Of a DNA stretch of 64,000 bases, positions 63,601 to 64,000 are shown piece by piece. Positions within the stretch are counted from its first letter, which is position 1. Every line of letters begins with the position of its first letter. Both the position numbers and the translations under genes were made by a program. Under the pieces are notes generated by a model. That model ran no database searches, was not told where the DNA came from, and worked only from the letters and a program-made list of their open reading frames with translations. The stretch covers positions 4,712,001-4,776,000 of the forward strand of contig NC_016604.1 in NCBI RefSeq assembly GCF_000230895.2, in the 5' to 3' direction. Source of the DNA: Mycolicibacterium rhodesiae NBB3. GTDB lineage: Bacteria; Actinomycetota; Actinomycetes; Mycobacteriales; Mycobacteriaceae.

Positions 63601-64000
63601 CTGGGTTTTCGGTGCGCGCGGTGTTCGAGGCGCCTACCGTGGCTCAGTTGGCGCCCCGTATCGGCTCGGGGGCGGGCCGGCTGGAACCGTTGCGACGGAT
63701 GGATCGTTCGGCGGTGGTTCCATTGTCGTTCGCGCAGAGCCGGTTGTGGTTCATCGATCAATTGCAGGGTTTTTCACCGACCTACAACATTGCGGCTGCG
63801 CTTGCGCTGAACGGGCCGTTGGACGCTGAGGCATTGGGTGCGGCGCTTGCCGATGTCGTTGATCGTCACGAGAGCCTGCGCACGGTGTTTCCGGCGCCTG
63901 GAGGAGTGCCCCAGCAGCGGGTGATCCCTGCCGGGCAGGCTGACTTCGGGTGGAGCATTGTCGATTCCCGCGGCTGGGCATCAGCCGACCTGGAGGAGGC
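27612..64000 (+). CDS. giant non-ribosomal peptide synthetase (5' part, runs off the window)
   Basis: One frame stays open from ATG 27612 to the window edge: 12,129 complete codons without a stop. Domain order is Cstart-A-T, then seven C-A-T modules, the last of which also carries E, then (DCL)C-A-T, two more C-A-T and the start of another C. C domains have HHxxxDG, A domains TSGTTG and NGKLD, and T domains GGDS. The T-domain serine codons are at 30549, 33735, 36918, 40107, 43260, 46422, 49608, 52770, 57231, 60387 and 63552. The module period is about 3.16-3.19 kb. By family rules it makes an N-acylated peptide of at least 12 residues. GAGGT at about 27601 serves as ribosome site. Thioesterase or reductase, MbtH and acyl-ligase partners must lie beyond the window. 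Confidence 0.95.
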   Translation, partial: MELDNPDFPLTRGQQGIWLSRETGHTGAEWQLGLFVRIEGMVDRAVLERAICQAVAEAEPGRVGFFETDGRVHQRAVDYPDVELAFHDLSGSPDPVLEAEAIASSIRRTPMPLSGPLFEFVLFQTHSDEFYLFACCHHIAIDGMGMVLVSRRVATIYSAMVFGKPIPPAYFGSLRDLVGYESEYEASAEYQEDQEYWSGNLPTENEAHYPLPRVSSEPDSYLPSAAVQLDPSIVGRIKELSKALGIRRLSVITAVCALLVRGLTDKGSEVVLDFPVSRRVRPESKTVPGMFAGVVPLVLKAPPESTVADFCRRVDVRIRELTKHQRFPVQTLERPGGLNPTSNRVVVNFIPSRLTLNLGDAPATATYTNFGPVGDFGLFFLGAGDQLFLLTAGPGLSFPNLDVSDVAGRLERLLAAMTADPSQRLCFVDSLDEAEYARLDRISNRAVLSASGAAPASITALFAAQVESAPEAVALTFEGHSMTYREVDEAANRLAHLLIGHEARPGAFVGLFLPRSADAIVAILAVLKTGAAYLPIDPAVPDARIGFMLDDAAAVAVVTTTELAGRLGGHDVAVVDVDDPVVETLPGTALPAPAPDDIAYLIYTSGTTGTPKGVGVSHQNVTQLLKSLRAQLPTGPGQAWSHWHSLAFDVSVWEIWGALLHGGRLVVVPESAMTPNAFHELLVSEKVTVLCQTPSAVGLLSPEGLESTTLMVAGEACPTAVVDRWAPGRVMINAYGPTETTVCVAISGPLTAGSDVVPIGSPVTGAALVVLDKWLRPVPEGVIGELYVAGRGVANGYVRRAGLTASRFVACPFGAPGTRMYRTGDLVRWGEDGQLQYLGRADEQVKIRGYRIELGEIHSVLSDVDGVTQAAVIAREDRPGDKRIVGYVTGTADPMQIRSILAERLPTYMVPVAVVTVDAIPLTVSGKLDKRALPAPEYASGDYRAPSTAIEEALADVYVQVLGVDRVGVDDSFFDLGGDSLSAMRLVATVNTVLGAGLSVRMVFETPTVAQLAPRIGSDARRLEPLVAVQRPAVVPLSFAQNRLWFIDQLQGPSPVYNMPVAVRLRGRLKIDALGAALGDVVVRHESLRTLFAAPDGLPEQVLVEPDRADFGWDLIDATGWSVDELDQTVGEVANRSFDLANEIPLRAKLFRVGDDEHVLVAVAHHIAADGWSITPLIRDVGTAYTSRSAGRMPDWAPLPVQYADYTVWQRAQLGDVRDPDSLIAAQLGYWQTALAGMPERLQLPTDRPYPPTADHRGATVAFDWPSEVQTQLARVARAHNATSFMVVQAALAVVLCKLSGTSDVAVGFPIAGRGDPALEDLVGLFVNTLVLRVDLTGHPTVSELLERVRQRSIAAYEHQDVPFELLVDRLQPRRDLSHHPLVQVMLAWQNFADDPSAALRLGDVQASALALETRTARMDLTFSLAERFTEDGEPAGIGGTVEFRTAVFDASSIETLIGRFERVLGAMTADPARPLSSIDVLDETEHDRLDQIANRAALTQSPHSSVSISAMFSAQAARTPDAVAVSFAGTSTTYRELDESANRLARLLSDHGVRFGDRVALLLPRSADAIVALLAVLKSGGAYLPIDPVLPDARVGFMLSDAAAVAVVTTSGLRSRLDGHNLPVIEVDDPRVEQQSSTPLAGPKPDDVAYVIYTSGTTGVPKGVAVNHLNVTELMKSLHAEVPPGGVWTQFHSLAFDFSVWEIFGALLSGGRLVVVPDAVARAPEELHALLVAERVTVLSQTPSAFDALQAVDEPEAQLSLQTVVFGGEALQPQRLAPWLKVHPESPRLINMYGITETTVHVTSREIGANDVANTVSPIGSPLEHLGVCVLDQWLRPVPAGVVGDLYVAGRSVGVGYVKRAGLTSSRFVACPFGAPGARMYRTGDLVRQRADGQLDYLGRADEQVKIRGYRIELGEIQSVLGELDGVERAVVIAREDRPGDKRLVGYVVGTADPAGIRPVLADRLPDYMIPTAVVAMDTLPLTINGKLDVRALPAPEYQDAAEYVPPGTVVEEVLAGIFSDVLGVGRVGIEDSFFDLGGDSLSAMRLIAAVNTGLDADLSVRAVFETSTVAQLAQRIGADARRLAPLVAVERPAVVPLSFAQNRLWFIDQLLGPSPVYHLPVAARLRGKLDVEALGAALADVVGRHESLRTVFAAVDGVPRQVVIDMDHVDLGWRLVDATEWSTAEVEQAVEVAALQSFDLSAEVPMRARLFRLGDDEHVLVAVVHHIAADGWSITPLVRDLSIAYTSRCAGKALGWADLSVQYVDYALWQRAQLGALDDEKSLIAGQLAYWKDMLAGMPGRLALPTDRPYPPVADHRGATVAIEWPSELQQRVAQLARAHNATSFMVMQAALSVLLSKLGATSDVAVGFPIAGRRDPTLEDLVGLFVNTLVLRVDLAGNPAVADLLVQVQQRSLAAYEHQDVPFEVLVEHLNPDRSLTHHPLVQVMLAWQNFAGDPAADLDLGDLQVTALPLETRAARMDLAFSLAERFTEDGEPAGIGGTVEFRTDVFDAVSVETLIARFERVIDAMTVDPARPLSSIDVLDETEHARLDQIANCAALTQSPHSSVSISALFSAQAARTPDAVAVSFLGTSMTYRELDESANRLAHLLSDDGVGSGDCVALLLPRSAQAIAAILAALKTGAAYLPIDPALPDARVKYMLTDAAAVAVVTTAGVRARLDGQNPQVIDVDDPRIAQQPTTALPDPSPRNIAYVIYTSGSTGTPKGVAVSHHGVVRLLESLDTELERAGVWSQTHSPAFDFSVWEIFGALLAGGRLVIVPDEIVRAPEEFHAQLLAEQVTVLSQTPSAFYALQAVDGPSAQLSLRTVILGGEALEPQRLREWLDSHPESPRLINMYGITETTVHASFREIVTSDADSIVSPIGVPLAHLGLLVLDHLLQPVPPGVAGELYVAGEGLAVGYVRRTALTSSRFVACPFGAPGARMYRSGDLVRWRGDGQLDYVGRADEQVKIRGYRIELGEIRAALGELEGIDQAVVIAREDRPGDKRLVGYITGTADPALVRNRLGDRLPAYMVPAAVVTLDALPLTVNGKLDKRALPAPEYTAGEYRAPSTITEDTLVRVYAQVLGVDRVGVDDSFFDLGGDSLSAMRLVAAVNTVLDAGLSVRTVFDAPTVSELAQRIGAEVRRLEPLVALERPVVVPLSFAQTRLWFIDQLQGPSGVYNIPVAVRLTGALDAEAFGTALSDVVGRHESLRTIFTTLDGELRQVVLPVEQLDTGWTVVDATCWPPGQLEQEVADVARLPFDLSTEIPLRAKLFHVAGDEHVLVAVVHHIAADGWSITPLIRDLGVAYTSRCAGKAPAWADLPVQYVDYTLWQRAQFGLLYDENSLVAGQLAYWQEMLAGMPEQLALPTDRPYPPVADYRGATVQVSWPAGLHARIVGVAREQSATVFMVMQTALSVLLSKLSASSDVALGFPIAGRRDPALDDLVGLFVNTLVLRVDLTGNPTVADLVAQVRRRSLAAYEHQDVPFEVLVERLNPHRSLAHHPLVQVMLAWQNFAGDPTAELGLGELQVTSLPLETRGARMDLTFSLAERFTDGGAPGGISGEVEFRTDVFDPAAIETLIARFERVIDAMTADPTRSLSSIDVLDETEHTRLDQIANRARLAQPPHSSVSIPAMFAAQVAKTPTAVAVSFQGRSTSYRELDEAANRLAHLLVEHGVRSGDRVALLLPRSAEAIVAMLAVLKTGAAYLPIDPALPDSRIAFMLGDAAPVAAIAAADALSRLEMHDLVLVEVDDPIVGTQPNITLPGPALDDIAYVIYTSGTTGDPKAVAVTHYNVTELMRSLSLRLEPESGQVWTQFHSYAFDFSVWEIWGALLHGGRLVVVPEEVSRTPRDFRSLLDVEQVAVLSQTPSAFHALQTVESGEPQLSLQTVIFGGEALEPHRLREWLKIHPDSPRLINMYGITETTVHASFREIDARDVDSAVSPIGVPLAHLGFFVLNDLLQPVPPAVVGELYVAGHGVAVGYLGRSGLTGTRFVACPFGAPGTRMYRTGDLVCWGLDGQLVYVGRADDQVKIRGYRIELGEIQSALRELDGVEQAVVIAREDRPGEKRLLGYIVGTADPVGVRKELAERLPGYMVPAAVMLVDTIPLTVNGKLDVRALPAPDYRTGEYRSPSTVTEEILAGIYAQILGVQQVGVDDSFFDLGGDSLSAMRLIAAVNSGLHADLSVRAIFEAPTVAQLAERISRADVVRLKPLVAMERPATVPLSFAQSRLWFLAQLFGPSPVYNMPVAVRLSGELDVAALREALADVVGRHESLRTIFTATDGVPQQVVIEPAYADIGWQVVDAGSWPEGQLERAVEDTAQHSFDLSSEIPLRAALFRRAPNDHLLVAVVHHIAADGWSIAPLVADLGMAYSSRRAGHAPGWADLAVQYVDYTLWQRAQFGELTDPDSPVATQLDYWQGALAGLPERIHLPTDRPYPAVADHRGATVAIEWSAEVQQQVRRVASERNVTSFMVVQSALAVLLAKLSASSDVAVGFPIAGRRDPALDDLVGCFFNTLVLRVELGGDPSAAEVLAQVQQRALAAYEHQDVPFEMVVDRVNPARSLAHHPLVQVMLAWQNLPTDPATVIGLPDLEVSALPLESRTARMDLTFSLAERYSDDGSPSGISGAVEFRTDVFDAASIEVLIDRFERVLVAMTADPTQPISSIDVLDEGEWARLDRISNRAVLDAPPVTPLSIPALFSAQVTKTPTDGALSFEGHTMTYRELDEVANRLAHVLVDHGASQGRCVALVLPRSAEAIVAILAVLKTGAAYLPIDPALPDTRVRFMLSDAAPIVVLTTTGLRSRIDGCDSRVIDLNDLGIETAPSAALPVPAADDIAYVIYTSGTTGAPKGVAITHSNVAQLIGTLPEGFGGSRVWSQSHSLAFDFSAWEIWGALLHGGRLVVVPDEMLGSPSEMHDLLITEHVDVLSQTPSAVGGLPPAGLDAVALLVGGEAVTADLVDRWAPGRVMINAYGPTEATIWVAMSTPLTPGPAAPPIGSPVPGAGLFVLDQWLCPAPVGVVGELYVAGAGVGVGYSGRAALTASRFLACPFGGVGTRMYRTGDLVRWRADGQLDYLGRTDEQVKIRGYRLELGEIQAALSESDGVGQAVVLAREDRPGDKRLVGYVTGTADPAVLRRSLADRLPVYMVPAAIVVIDAIPLTVNGKVDTRALPAPEYTGGEYRAPSTTIEEVLAGVYAEVLGVERVGVDDSFFDLGGDSLSAMRLVAAVNSVLGAGLAVRSVFESPTVAELAPQLGAAEATRFDPLRPAQRPEVMPLSFAQSRLWFLAQLYGPSPVYNIPVAVRLAGRLDVDALGAALADVVGRHESLRTMFAAPKGIPRQVVVHADDADCGWRVVDARGWTEDQLAKAIDDVAHHPFDLALEIPIRTNLFHLGDNEHVLVAAVHHIAADGWSITPLIRDLCAAYASRSGGDVPGWADLPVQYADFTLWQRTQLGEREDPDSLYARQLAYWRDALAGLPERLQLPTDRPYPAVADHRGATVAIDWPAELQTRVARLARAHSATSFMVVQSALAVLLGKVGASSDVAVGFPTAGRRDPALDDLVGCFFNTLVLRVDLADDPDVSELLARVRNSSLGAYEHQDVPFEVVVDELNPVRNLAHHPLVQVMLAWQNFAGRNADPVAGLGLGDLEVSALPFDTRTARMDLTFAVAERFTDDGDPAGISGTAEFRTDVFDPASVTTLVERLERVLSAMADDPTRRVSLIDVLDDVEHARLDQISNRAILDAPEAAQVSIPALFSAQVEITPDEVAISFEGNATTYRDLDQTANRLAHRLVDSGVRTGSRVALMLPRSAGAIAAIIAVLKTGAAYLPIDPALPDARIGFMLDDAAPTVVITTAALRTRLGGHSFLVIDIDDPGLANYADSALPLPAPDNIAYLIYTSGTTGTPKGTAVTHQNVTQLMGNLDFALPRGGVWTQCHSLSFDISGWDIWGALLRGGRLLVVPDEVLSSPKQLHDLLITEQVSVLSQTPTAVGGLSPLGLDSMALVVGGEAASTDLVDRWAAGRLMINAYGPTEATIWVALSAPLVAGSGVVPIGSPVPAAALFVLDQWLRPVPAGVVGELYAAGAGVGLGYVGRAGMTAARFVACPFGFPGARMYRTGDLVRWGVDGQLLYLGRADEQVKIRGYRIELGEIQAALSELDGVDQAVVVAREDHPGDHRLVSYFIGTAEPSDIRETLSLQLPAYMIPAAVVRMETLPLTVNGKLDRRALPAPEYTGGVYRAPTTAIEEILVGIYSGVLGVERIGIDDSFFDLGGDSLSAMRLLSAVNITLGVGLSVRTVFEAPTVAQLAPYVAVSERVLEPLTPVQRPDVIPLSFAQSRLWFLAQLLGPSSVYNIPVAVRLGGLLDADALGAALVDLLGRHESLRTVFPAVDGIPQQLVVPTGDADVGWEIVDATGWSVDELEQAVGAVARQPFDLTSEIPLRARLFRISDEEHVFAAAVHHIAADGWSVTLLIRDLGTAYASRSAGEVPGWSALSAQYADYTLWQRAHFGEINDPDSLIATQLDYWQHALSGMPERLQLPADRPYPPVADYRGATATIDWPADLQARIAKLAREHSATSFMVVQTALSVLLSKLCTNTDVAVGFPIAGRRDPALDDLVGLFVNTLVLRVDLTGDPKGSELLNQVRANSLAAYAHQDAPFEMLVDRLNPARSLAHHPVVQVMLAWQNLPADSVAAMGSGELDVSTLPLENRTARMDLTFSLEERFTDDNGPAGIAGVVEFRTDVFDTVTIETLVDRFERVLTAITADPSGRLSSIDVLDESEHAQLRQFSHRTALEAPLAATASIPAQFAVQATTTPAAVAISFQGRSMSYRELDSASNRLAHFLSERGVGPGERVGLLLPRSADAVVAILAVLKTGAAYLPIDPAVPDARVGFMIADAAPVVVVTTAGLRPRLDGQSLLVVDVDDPGIAAQPDTQLASPWLGDVAYLIYTSGTTGTPKSVAVTHHNVAALLWSLNAVVDRAGVWSQCHSLAFDFSVWEIFGALLSGGRTVVVPDETVRAPEQLHALLTAEQVNVLSQTPSAFYALADVDGTNPYLGLRTVVLGGEALEPQRLAQWLAAHPISPRLINMYGITETTVHASIRTILATDIDSIASPIGVPLSHLGLFVLDQLLQPVPAGVAGELYIAGAGVAVGYAGRTALTASRFVACPFGSAGARMYRTGDLVRWRADGQLDYVGRADDQVKIRGYRIELGEIQAALGSLDGVEQAVVIAREDRPGDKRLVSYVIGTAQPGDIRGALAERLPSYMVPSAVVVLEVFPLTGNGKIDKQALPAPEYQNPGSYRSSTTFTEEILAGIYTRVLGAQRVGVDDSFFDLGGDSLSAMRLISEVNTSLNAGLSVRAVFEAPTVACLARRIGSGGHRLDPLIASERPAVLPLSFAQSRLWFIDQLLDSSPVYNMPVAVRLEGQLDTEALGRALQDVVGRHESMRTVVTSIDGVPRQVVIDSDRADFGWRVVDAGTWSPSELDDAIGALARRTFTLASEIPLRVQLFRVSDDVHVLAAVVHHIAADGWSIAPLIRDLGVAYAARCAGQAPDWVDLPVQYVDYTLWQRAQLGDLDDPDSLIVAQLTYWQNFLAGIPERLQLPTDRPYPLVANYCGAAIAIDWPAELQQQVHRMAVEHNVTTFMFMQAALAVLLSKLSASSDVAVGFPIAGRRDPALDDLVGLFVNTLVMRVDLAGNPSVAELLGQVRQRSLAAFDHQDVPFEMLVERITSSRSLAHHPLVQVLLAWQNFADNPAAGLDMGELEVSTLPLETRTARMDLTFSLAESFCSSGEPAGISGQVEFRTDIFDAASVEKLIGRFERVLGAMAADSALRVSSIDLLDEAERVRLDELSNRAVLSAPAGAPVSVPALFAAQVVRAPDAVALTCGELSMTYRELDETANGLASLLIGYGVGPGDCVALLLERSGRAIAAMLAVLKAGAAYLPIDPGLPDPRIEFMVADAAPAVVITCMGLRSRVGGSDMVVIDIDHPAVDVEPSAALSAPAPAPAPEDIAYLIYTSGTTGSPKGIALTHRNLAHLAESPPKGLPAEQVWTQCHSYAFDFSVWEIWAALLGGNRLVVVPDSVVHSPEEFHALLVSEQVNVLTQTPTAVTALRRQGLESVALLLGGEVCSPGVVDQWAPGRVVINAYGPTEITVYASMSAPLQVGGVGVPIGAPVPTAALFVLDERLQQVPEGVVGELFVAGAGVGVGYINRSGLTASRFVACPFGGFGERMYRTGDLVRWRADGQLDYVGRADEQVKIRGYRIELGEIQAALCELDGVQQAVVIAREDRPGDKRLVGYVTGTADPGGARVALGERLPQYMVPAAVVVLDALPLTVNGKLDTRALPAPEYTATGYRAPTTPTEELLAAIYAQVLGIQRVGIDDSFFDLGGDSILSMQVVARARAAGLVFRPRDLFVEQTVSRLVQVASVPLDGGVVDEGVGPVVVTPIMSWLRDVEGPVGEFNQALVVQSPAGVTQDDVVTVLQALVDRHAALRLYVDDDGAGGWSMGVPEIGSLDATGCLHIVDELSDEALVRARSRLNPGAGLMLSALWVTSSGQLAVIVHHLAVDAVSWRILLEDINIAWAQYHNGQPVALPGGGTSFKRWSALLAQHAHAPVVVERAGEWRRVMQLPAVLPAVQPTVDMYDTAGHLSVSLDAETTGMLLGEVPAAFHAGVQDILLIAYALAFTEFSSTYAPIVIDVEGHGRQEELAADVELSRTVGWFTNKYPVALEVACLDWSHVVAGEASLGELVKNAKEQLRALPDGLTYGLLRYLNPDVDLEGPDPTIGFNYLGRQAATDNMSSALWRISPVSLSALTEMPMPLAHTVEVNASALETDAGPQLHANWLWASSALDREQVTRLSTLWFDALAGICEHVRNGGGGLTPSDILPTRLSQEQIDQLSQQYGIFDVLPLTPLQQGLLFHASTTQISDVDTYAVQLSFTVAGQLDPDRLHDAVQTVVGRHPNLVARFSTEFDEPVQIIQAVPALPWRYVALIAEDGDLAAQVEDYCAAERAAVCELADHPAFRAALFRTATDRFTFVLTYHHIVMDGWSTPILLNEIFASFNGHQLGAAAPYRRYVAWLAERDLECARAAWREALAGFDTPTLVGPPGRTVLGRRGIATFGMSGETTRGVNELARTNHTTVNLVLQAAWAQLLMGLTGQHDVVFGTVVSGRPTEVVGSDSMVGLLINTVPVRASIIATTTTVDFLSQLQAAYSETLEHQHLALPEIHRIAGQDQLFDTLFIYENYPVDSAAMASDHELKLNDFSAKESNHYPLSVQVQPGDQLGMRVEYDSDVFEVHSVEALFERFVRVLEVMTAEPGRRLSSVDVLSIDERAAIAACGNRAVLFEPATAPTAITTLFAAQVRRTPHSVALTFGSVSLTYRQLDDAANRLAHALINHAVGPGECVGFLLPRSADAVVAILAVLKTGAAYLAINPGLPEARVEFMLADAAPSVVLTNSGFRARLDGHDVVVIDVNDPDIATQPSVEPAVMGPMPDDVAYVVYTSGTTGGPKGVVITHHNVTQLMETLDVQVQRSGVWSQWHSLSFDVSVWEIFGALLGGGRLVVVPEEVTRVPEEFHALLVAEQVSVLSQTPSAVGGVSPLGLDSVALLVGGEAASAELVNRWAPNRLMINVYGPTETTMWAAMSTPLTAGSGAPPIGSPVPGAALFVLDRWLRPVPAAVVGELYVAGHGVGVGYARQAALTGSRFVACPFGLPGARMYRTGDLVRWRADGQLDYLGRADAQVKIRGHRIELGEIQAALCEMSSIKQAAVIVREDRPGDKRLVGYVTGAVNARAIRSALSERLPEYMVPATIVVIDAIPLTVNGKLDLRALPAPDYATAEYRAPGTAIEEMLADIFAQVLGIGRVGVDDSFFDLGGDSLSAMRVVATVNSVLDDGLSVRTLFEAPTVALLAPHVGAVAQRFQSLRRIERPAVIPLSFAQSRLWFIDQLLGPSAVYNMPVAVRLTGHLDVAALGAALADVVGRHESLRTVFAAVDGVPEQIVIESDQADFGWQVVDAAGWSDLKVTQAIEAIAGHLFDLAGEIPLRATLFRLTADEHVLVVVVHHIAADGWSITPLIRDVSVAFASRSKGYSPSWSELAVQYVDYTLWQRSQLGDVKDSHSLVAAQLGYWRDALDGLPERLALPSDRPYPVTADQRGAAVAFEWSAELQAQVARVAREHDATRFMVVQAALAVLLSKLSASTDVAVGFPIAGRGDPALDELVGLFVNTLVLRVELAGDPSIAELMAHVRQRALAAYEHQDVPFEVVVDHLNPTRSTAHHPVVQVMLAWQNFGGDPAAGLGLGDLEITTLPLQTRTARMDLSFSLAERFTDTGERAGISGAVEFRTDVFDAGSIEKLIGRLQRVLVAMTADPTRRLSSIDVLNGAEHASLDRISNRTVLSAPLAVSVSIPALFTAQVARTPDAAALTFNGLSMSYRELDEASNRLAHLLTECGAGPGQLVALLLPRSNEAIVAILAVLKAGAAYLPIDPALPDTRIEFMLADSASAVVIATAELTSRVHGHGPVIVDVNDSAISSQSTMALPDPASDDIAYLIYTSGTTGVSKGVAISHCNVTRLFDCIDIGLELGPGQVWTQVSSLAFDFSVWEIWGPLLHGGRLVVVPEEVVRSPKDFHALLVAEQVSVLSQTPSAVAALAPEGLDSVALMVAGEACPSKVVDRWAPGRIMINGYGPTEATVYAAISKPLQADWGAPPIGVPVPGTALFVLDQWLRQVPMGVIGELYVAGAGVGVGYVERSGLTGTRFVACPFGGVGARMYRTGDLVRWRADGQLDYLGRADEQVKIRGYRIELGEIQAALNELEGLEHAVVIAREDRPGDRRLVGYITGAVDPGAARVALGERLPQYMVPAAVVVLDALPLTVNGKLDTRALPAPDYATAEYRAPGTAIEETLADIYAEVLGLDRIGIDDSFFDLGGDSLSAMRVVAAANSRLDAGLSIRSLFEAPTITSLAPRVDASSATFAPLRPAQRPAVIPVSFSQHRLWFLAQLFGRSPVYNMPVAVRLSGRLNVAALRAALTDVVGRHESLRTVFAASDGVPEQVVIEPDQADLGWDVIDGSAWPSRELELAVQEVAQYSFDLAAELPLQARVFRLADDEYVFATVVHHIAADGWSIAPLIRDLGVAYAARCAGQAPDWVDLPVQYVDFTLWQRAQLGHLEDSASPIAAQLAYWQQALAGMPERVALHTDRPYPPASDYRGATAVIDWSTELQIQVVKLAREHNVTSFMVVQAALSILLSKLSASSDVAFGFPIAGRRDPVLDDLVGCFFNTLVLRVDLAADPTIADVLTQVQQRSLAAYENQDVPFEVVVDHLNPARSLSHHPLVQVMLAWQNFAGRNADPIRGFGLGDLQVTPVPLDTNTARMDLTISMAERFTESGDAAGISGTVEFRTDIFDATTIETFVARFERVVVEMTANPERRVSHIDVLDKAEHARLDKISNRAVLGAPLSSARVSIPALFAAQVAHMPDAVALTYGSWSLTYFELEQAANRLAHLLLHHGVGPGQRVALLLPRSGEAIVAVLAVLKTGAAYVPLDPGLPDTRIRFILADAAPTVVITTAVLRTRLSAGNLVLVDIDEPAIESQLNADLSEPSADDFAYVMYTSGTTGTPKGVVITHRNVTQLMGSPHADLHSAGVWSQCHSLSFDLSGWEIWGALLQGGRLVVVPDELVGSPRELHDLLVAEQVDVLSQTPSALAALQSAGLESMAIVVGGEAASTDLVSRWAPGRVMVNGYGPTETTIWVTMSAPLSSGCDAGPPIGVPVAAAALFVLDQWLRCVPMGVVGELFVAGAGVGVGYINRSGLTASRFVACPFGGFGERMYRTGDLVRWRADGQLDYVGRADEQVKIRGYRIELGEIQAALCELDGVQQAVVIAREDRPGDKRLVGYVTGTADPGGARVALGERLPQYMVPAAVVVLDALPLTVNGKLDTRALPAPEYTAAGYRAPTTPTEELLAAIYAQVLGVQGVGVDDSFFDLGGDSLSAMRLVAAVNSSLDAGFSVRAVFEAPTVAQLAPRIGSGAGRLEPLRRMDRSAVVPLSFAQSRLWFIDQLQGFSPTYNIAAALALNGPLDAEALGAALADVVDRHESLRTVFPAPGGVPQQRVIPAGQADFGWSIVDSRGWASADLEE
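30681..33866 (+). other. NRPS module 2: C - A (Thr) - T
   Basis: The C domain has HHIAADGWS at 31104. The A domain has FDFSVWE, LSQTPSAF, TVVFGGEAL and NMYGITETTVH, giving D-F-W-S-V-G-M-V-H-K. This is very close to the classic threonine code D-F-W-N-I-G-M-V-H-K. T-domain Ser at 33735. Confidence 0.85.
32045..32263 (+). repeat. C-A junction repeat (modules 2 and 3)
   Basis: 219 bp matching 35231-35449 with about eight differences, at an offset of 3,186 bp. It spans the C-A linker and the A1 region. Confidence 0.8.
33867..37049 (+). other. NRPS module 3: C - A (Thr) - T
   Basis: HHIAADGWS at 34290. The A-domain code reads D-F-W-S-I-G-M-V-H-K, threonine type. The C-A junction is nearly identical in DNA to that of module 2. 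A3 is TSGSTG instead of TSGTTG. T-domain Ser at 36918. Confidence 0.85.
35231..35449 (+). repeat. C-A junction repeat, module 3 copy
   Basis: Partner of 32045-32263. The offset equals one module length, consistent with module duplication or gene conversion between neighbours. Confidence 0.8.
37050..40238 (+). other. NRPS module 4: C - A (Thr) - T
   Basis: HHIAADGWS at 37473. The A-domain code is D-F-W-S-I-G-M-V-H-K, threonine type. The A domain has a slightly longer segment after the N-V-T-E helix (SLSLRLEPESGQ) than modules 2 and 3. T-domain Ser at 40107. Confidence 0.85.
40239..43391 (+). other. NRPS module 5: C - A (unassigned) - T
   Basis: HHIAADGWS at 40665. The A-domain motifs FDFSAWE, LSQTPSAV, LLVGGEA and NAYGPTEATIW give D-F-W-S-L-G-A-I-W-K. 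The L-G-x-I-W-K end recalls the glycine code D-I-L-Q-L-G-L-I-W-K, but the first half does not, so a small residue is only a guess. T-domain Ser at 43260. Confidence 0.8.
43392..46553 (+). other. NRPS module 6: C - A (unassigned) - T
   Basis: The C domain's catalytic HH is at 43818. The A domain has FDISGWD (Asp replacing the usual Glu after Trp), LSQTPTAV, LVVGGEA and NAYGPTEATIW, giving D-I-W-S-V-G-A-I-W-K. It belongs to the same subgroup as modules 5, 9 and 11. T-domain Ser at 46422. Confidence 0.8.
46554..49739 (+). other. NRPS module 7: C - A (Thr) - T
   Basis: HHIAADGWS at 46977. The A-domain code reads D-F-W-S-V-G-M-V-H-K, threonine type (NMYGITETTVH). The region just after A3 has TGTPKSVAVTH, with Ser where Gly is usual. 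T-domain Ser at 49608. Confidence 0.85.
50155..50278 (+). repeat. 124-bp intragenic repeat around the C-domain HH motif (modules 8 and 11)
   Basis: Matches 60934-61057 with one difference seen, at an offset of 10,779 bp. It includes the HHIAADGWS codons and the following 30 residues. Confidence 0.85.
52188..52720 (+). repeat. 533-bp intragenic repeat, copy A (module 8)
   Basis: Matches 62970-63502 (module 11) at an offset of 10,782 bp with a single difference seen over 533 bp. It covers A-domain cores A6-A10 and the start of the T domain. Confidence 0.9.
54231..57362 (+). other. NRPS module 9: DCL-type C - A (unassigned) - T
   Basis: The C domain opens with LSQEQIDQLSQQYGIFDVLPLTPLQ split across a linker and has YHHIVMDGWS at 54723. 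It is clearly unlike the other C domains and matches the DCL class that accepts a D-residue donor, as expected after E. The A-domain code reads D-V-W-S-L-G-V-M-W-K, unassigned. The phosphopantetheine Ser is at 57231. Confidence 0.85.
57363..60518 (+). other. NRPS module 10: C - A (unassigned) - T
   Basis: HHIAADGWS at 57786. The A-domain motifs FDFSVWE, LSQTPSAV, LMVAGEA and NGYGPTEATVY give D-F-W-S-M-A-G-V-Y-K. Met-x-Ala at positions 299/301 is shared with module 1, so a larger or aromatic side chain is possible. T-domain Ser at 60387. Confidence 0.8.
60934..61057 (+). repeat. 124-bp intragenic repeat, module 11 copy
   Basis: Partner of 50155-50278; flanks on both sides are clearly more diverged. 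Confidence 0.85.
62970..63502 (+). repeat. 533-bp intragenic repeat, copy B (module 11)
   Basis: Partner of 52188-52720. Sequence on both sides diverges abruptly: ahead of the shared TTGTTTGTGGC and after CAAGTCCTCGG. The offset is a whole number of codons. Confidence 0.9.
63684..64000 (+). other. NRPS module 12: start of a C domain (cut by window edge)
   Basis: PLSFAQSRLWFIDQLQG and VDRHESLRTVF show the first ~100 residues of another ordinary C domain. The window ends before the catalytic HH motif. Confidence 0.85.

Larger units (their letters stand above)
60519..63683 (+). other. NRPS module 11: C - A (unassigned) - T
   Basis: HHIAADGWS at 60942. The A domain has FDLSGWE, LSQTPSAL, IVVGGEA and NGYGPTETTIW, giving D-L-W-S-V-G-G-I-W-K. 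The 3' part of the A domain is almost identical in DNA to module 8. T-domain Ser at 63552, followed by a standard linker. Confidence 0.8.

Noticed and set aside
30700..63683. Dual C/E condensation domains in the unassigned modules
   Set aside because: I did not find the extra N-terminal HHI/LxxxxGD element typical of dual domains in the repeated C domains; profile classification would settle it.
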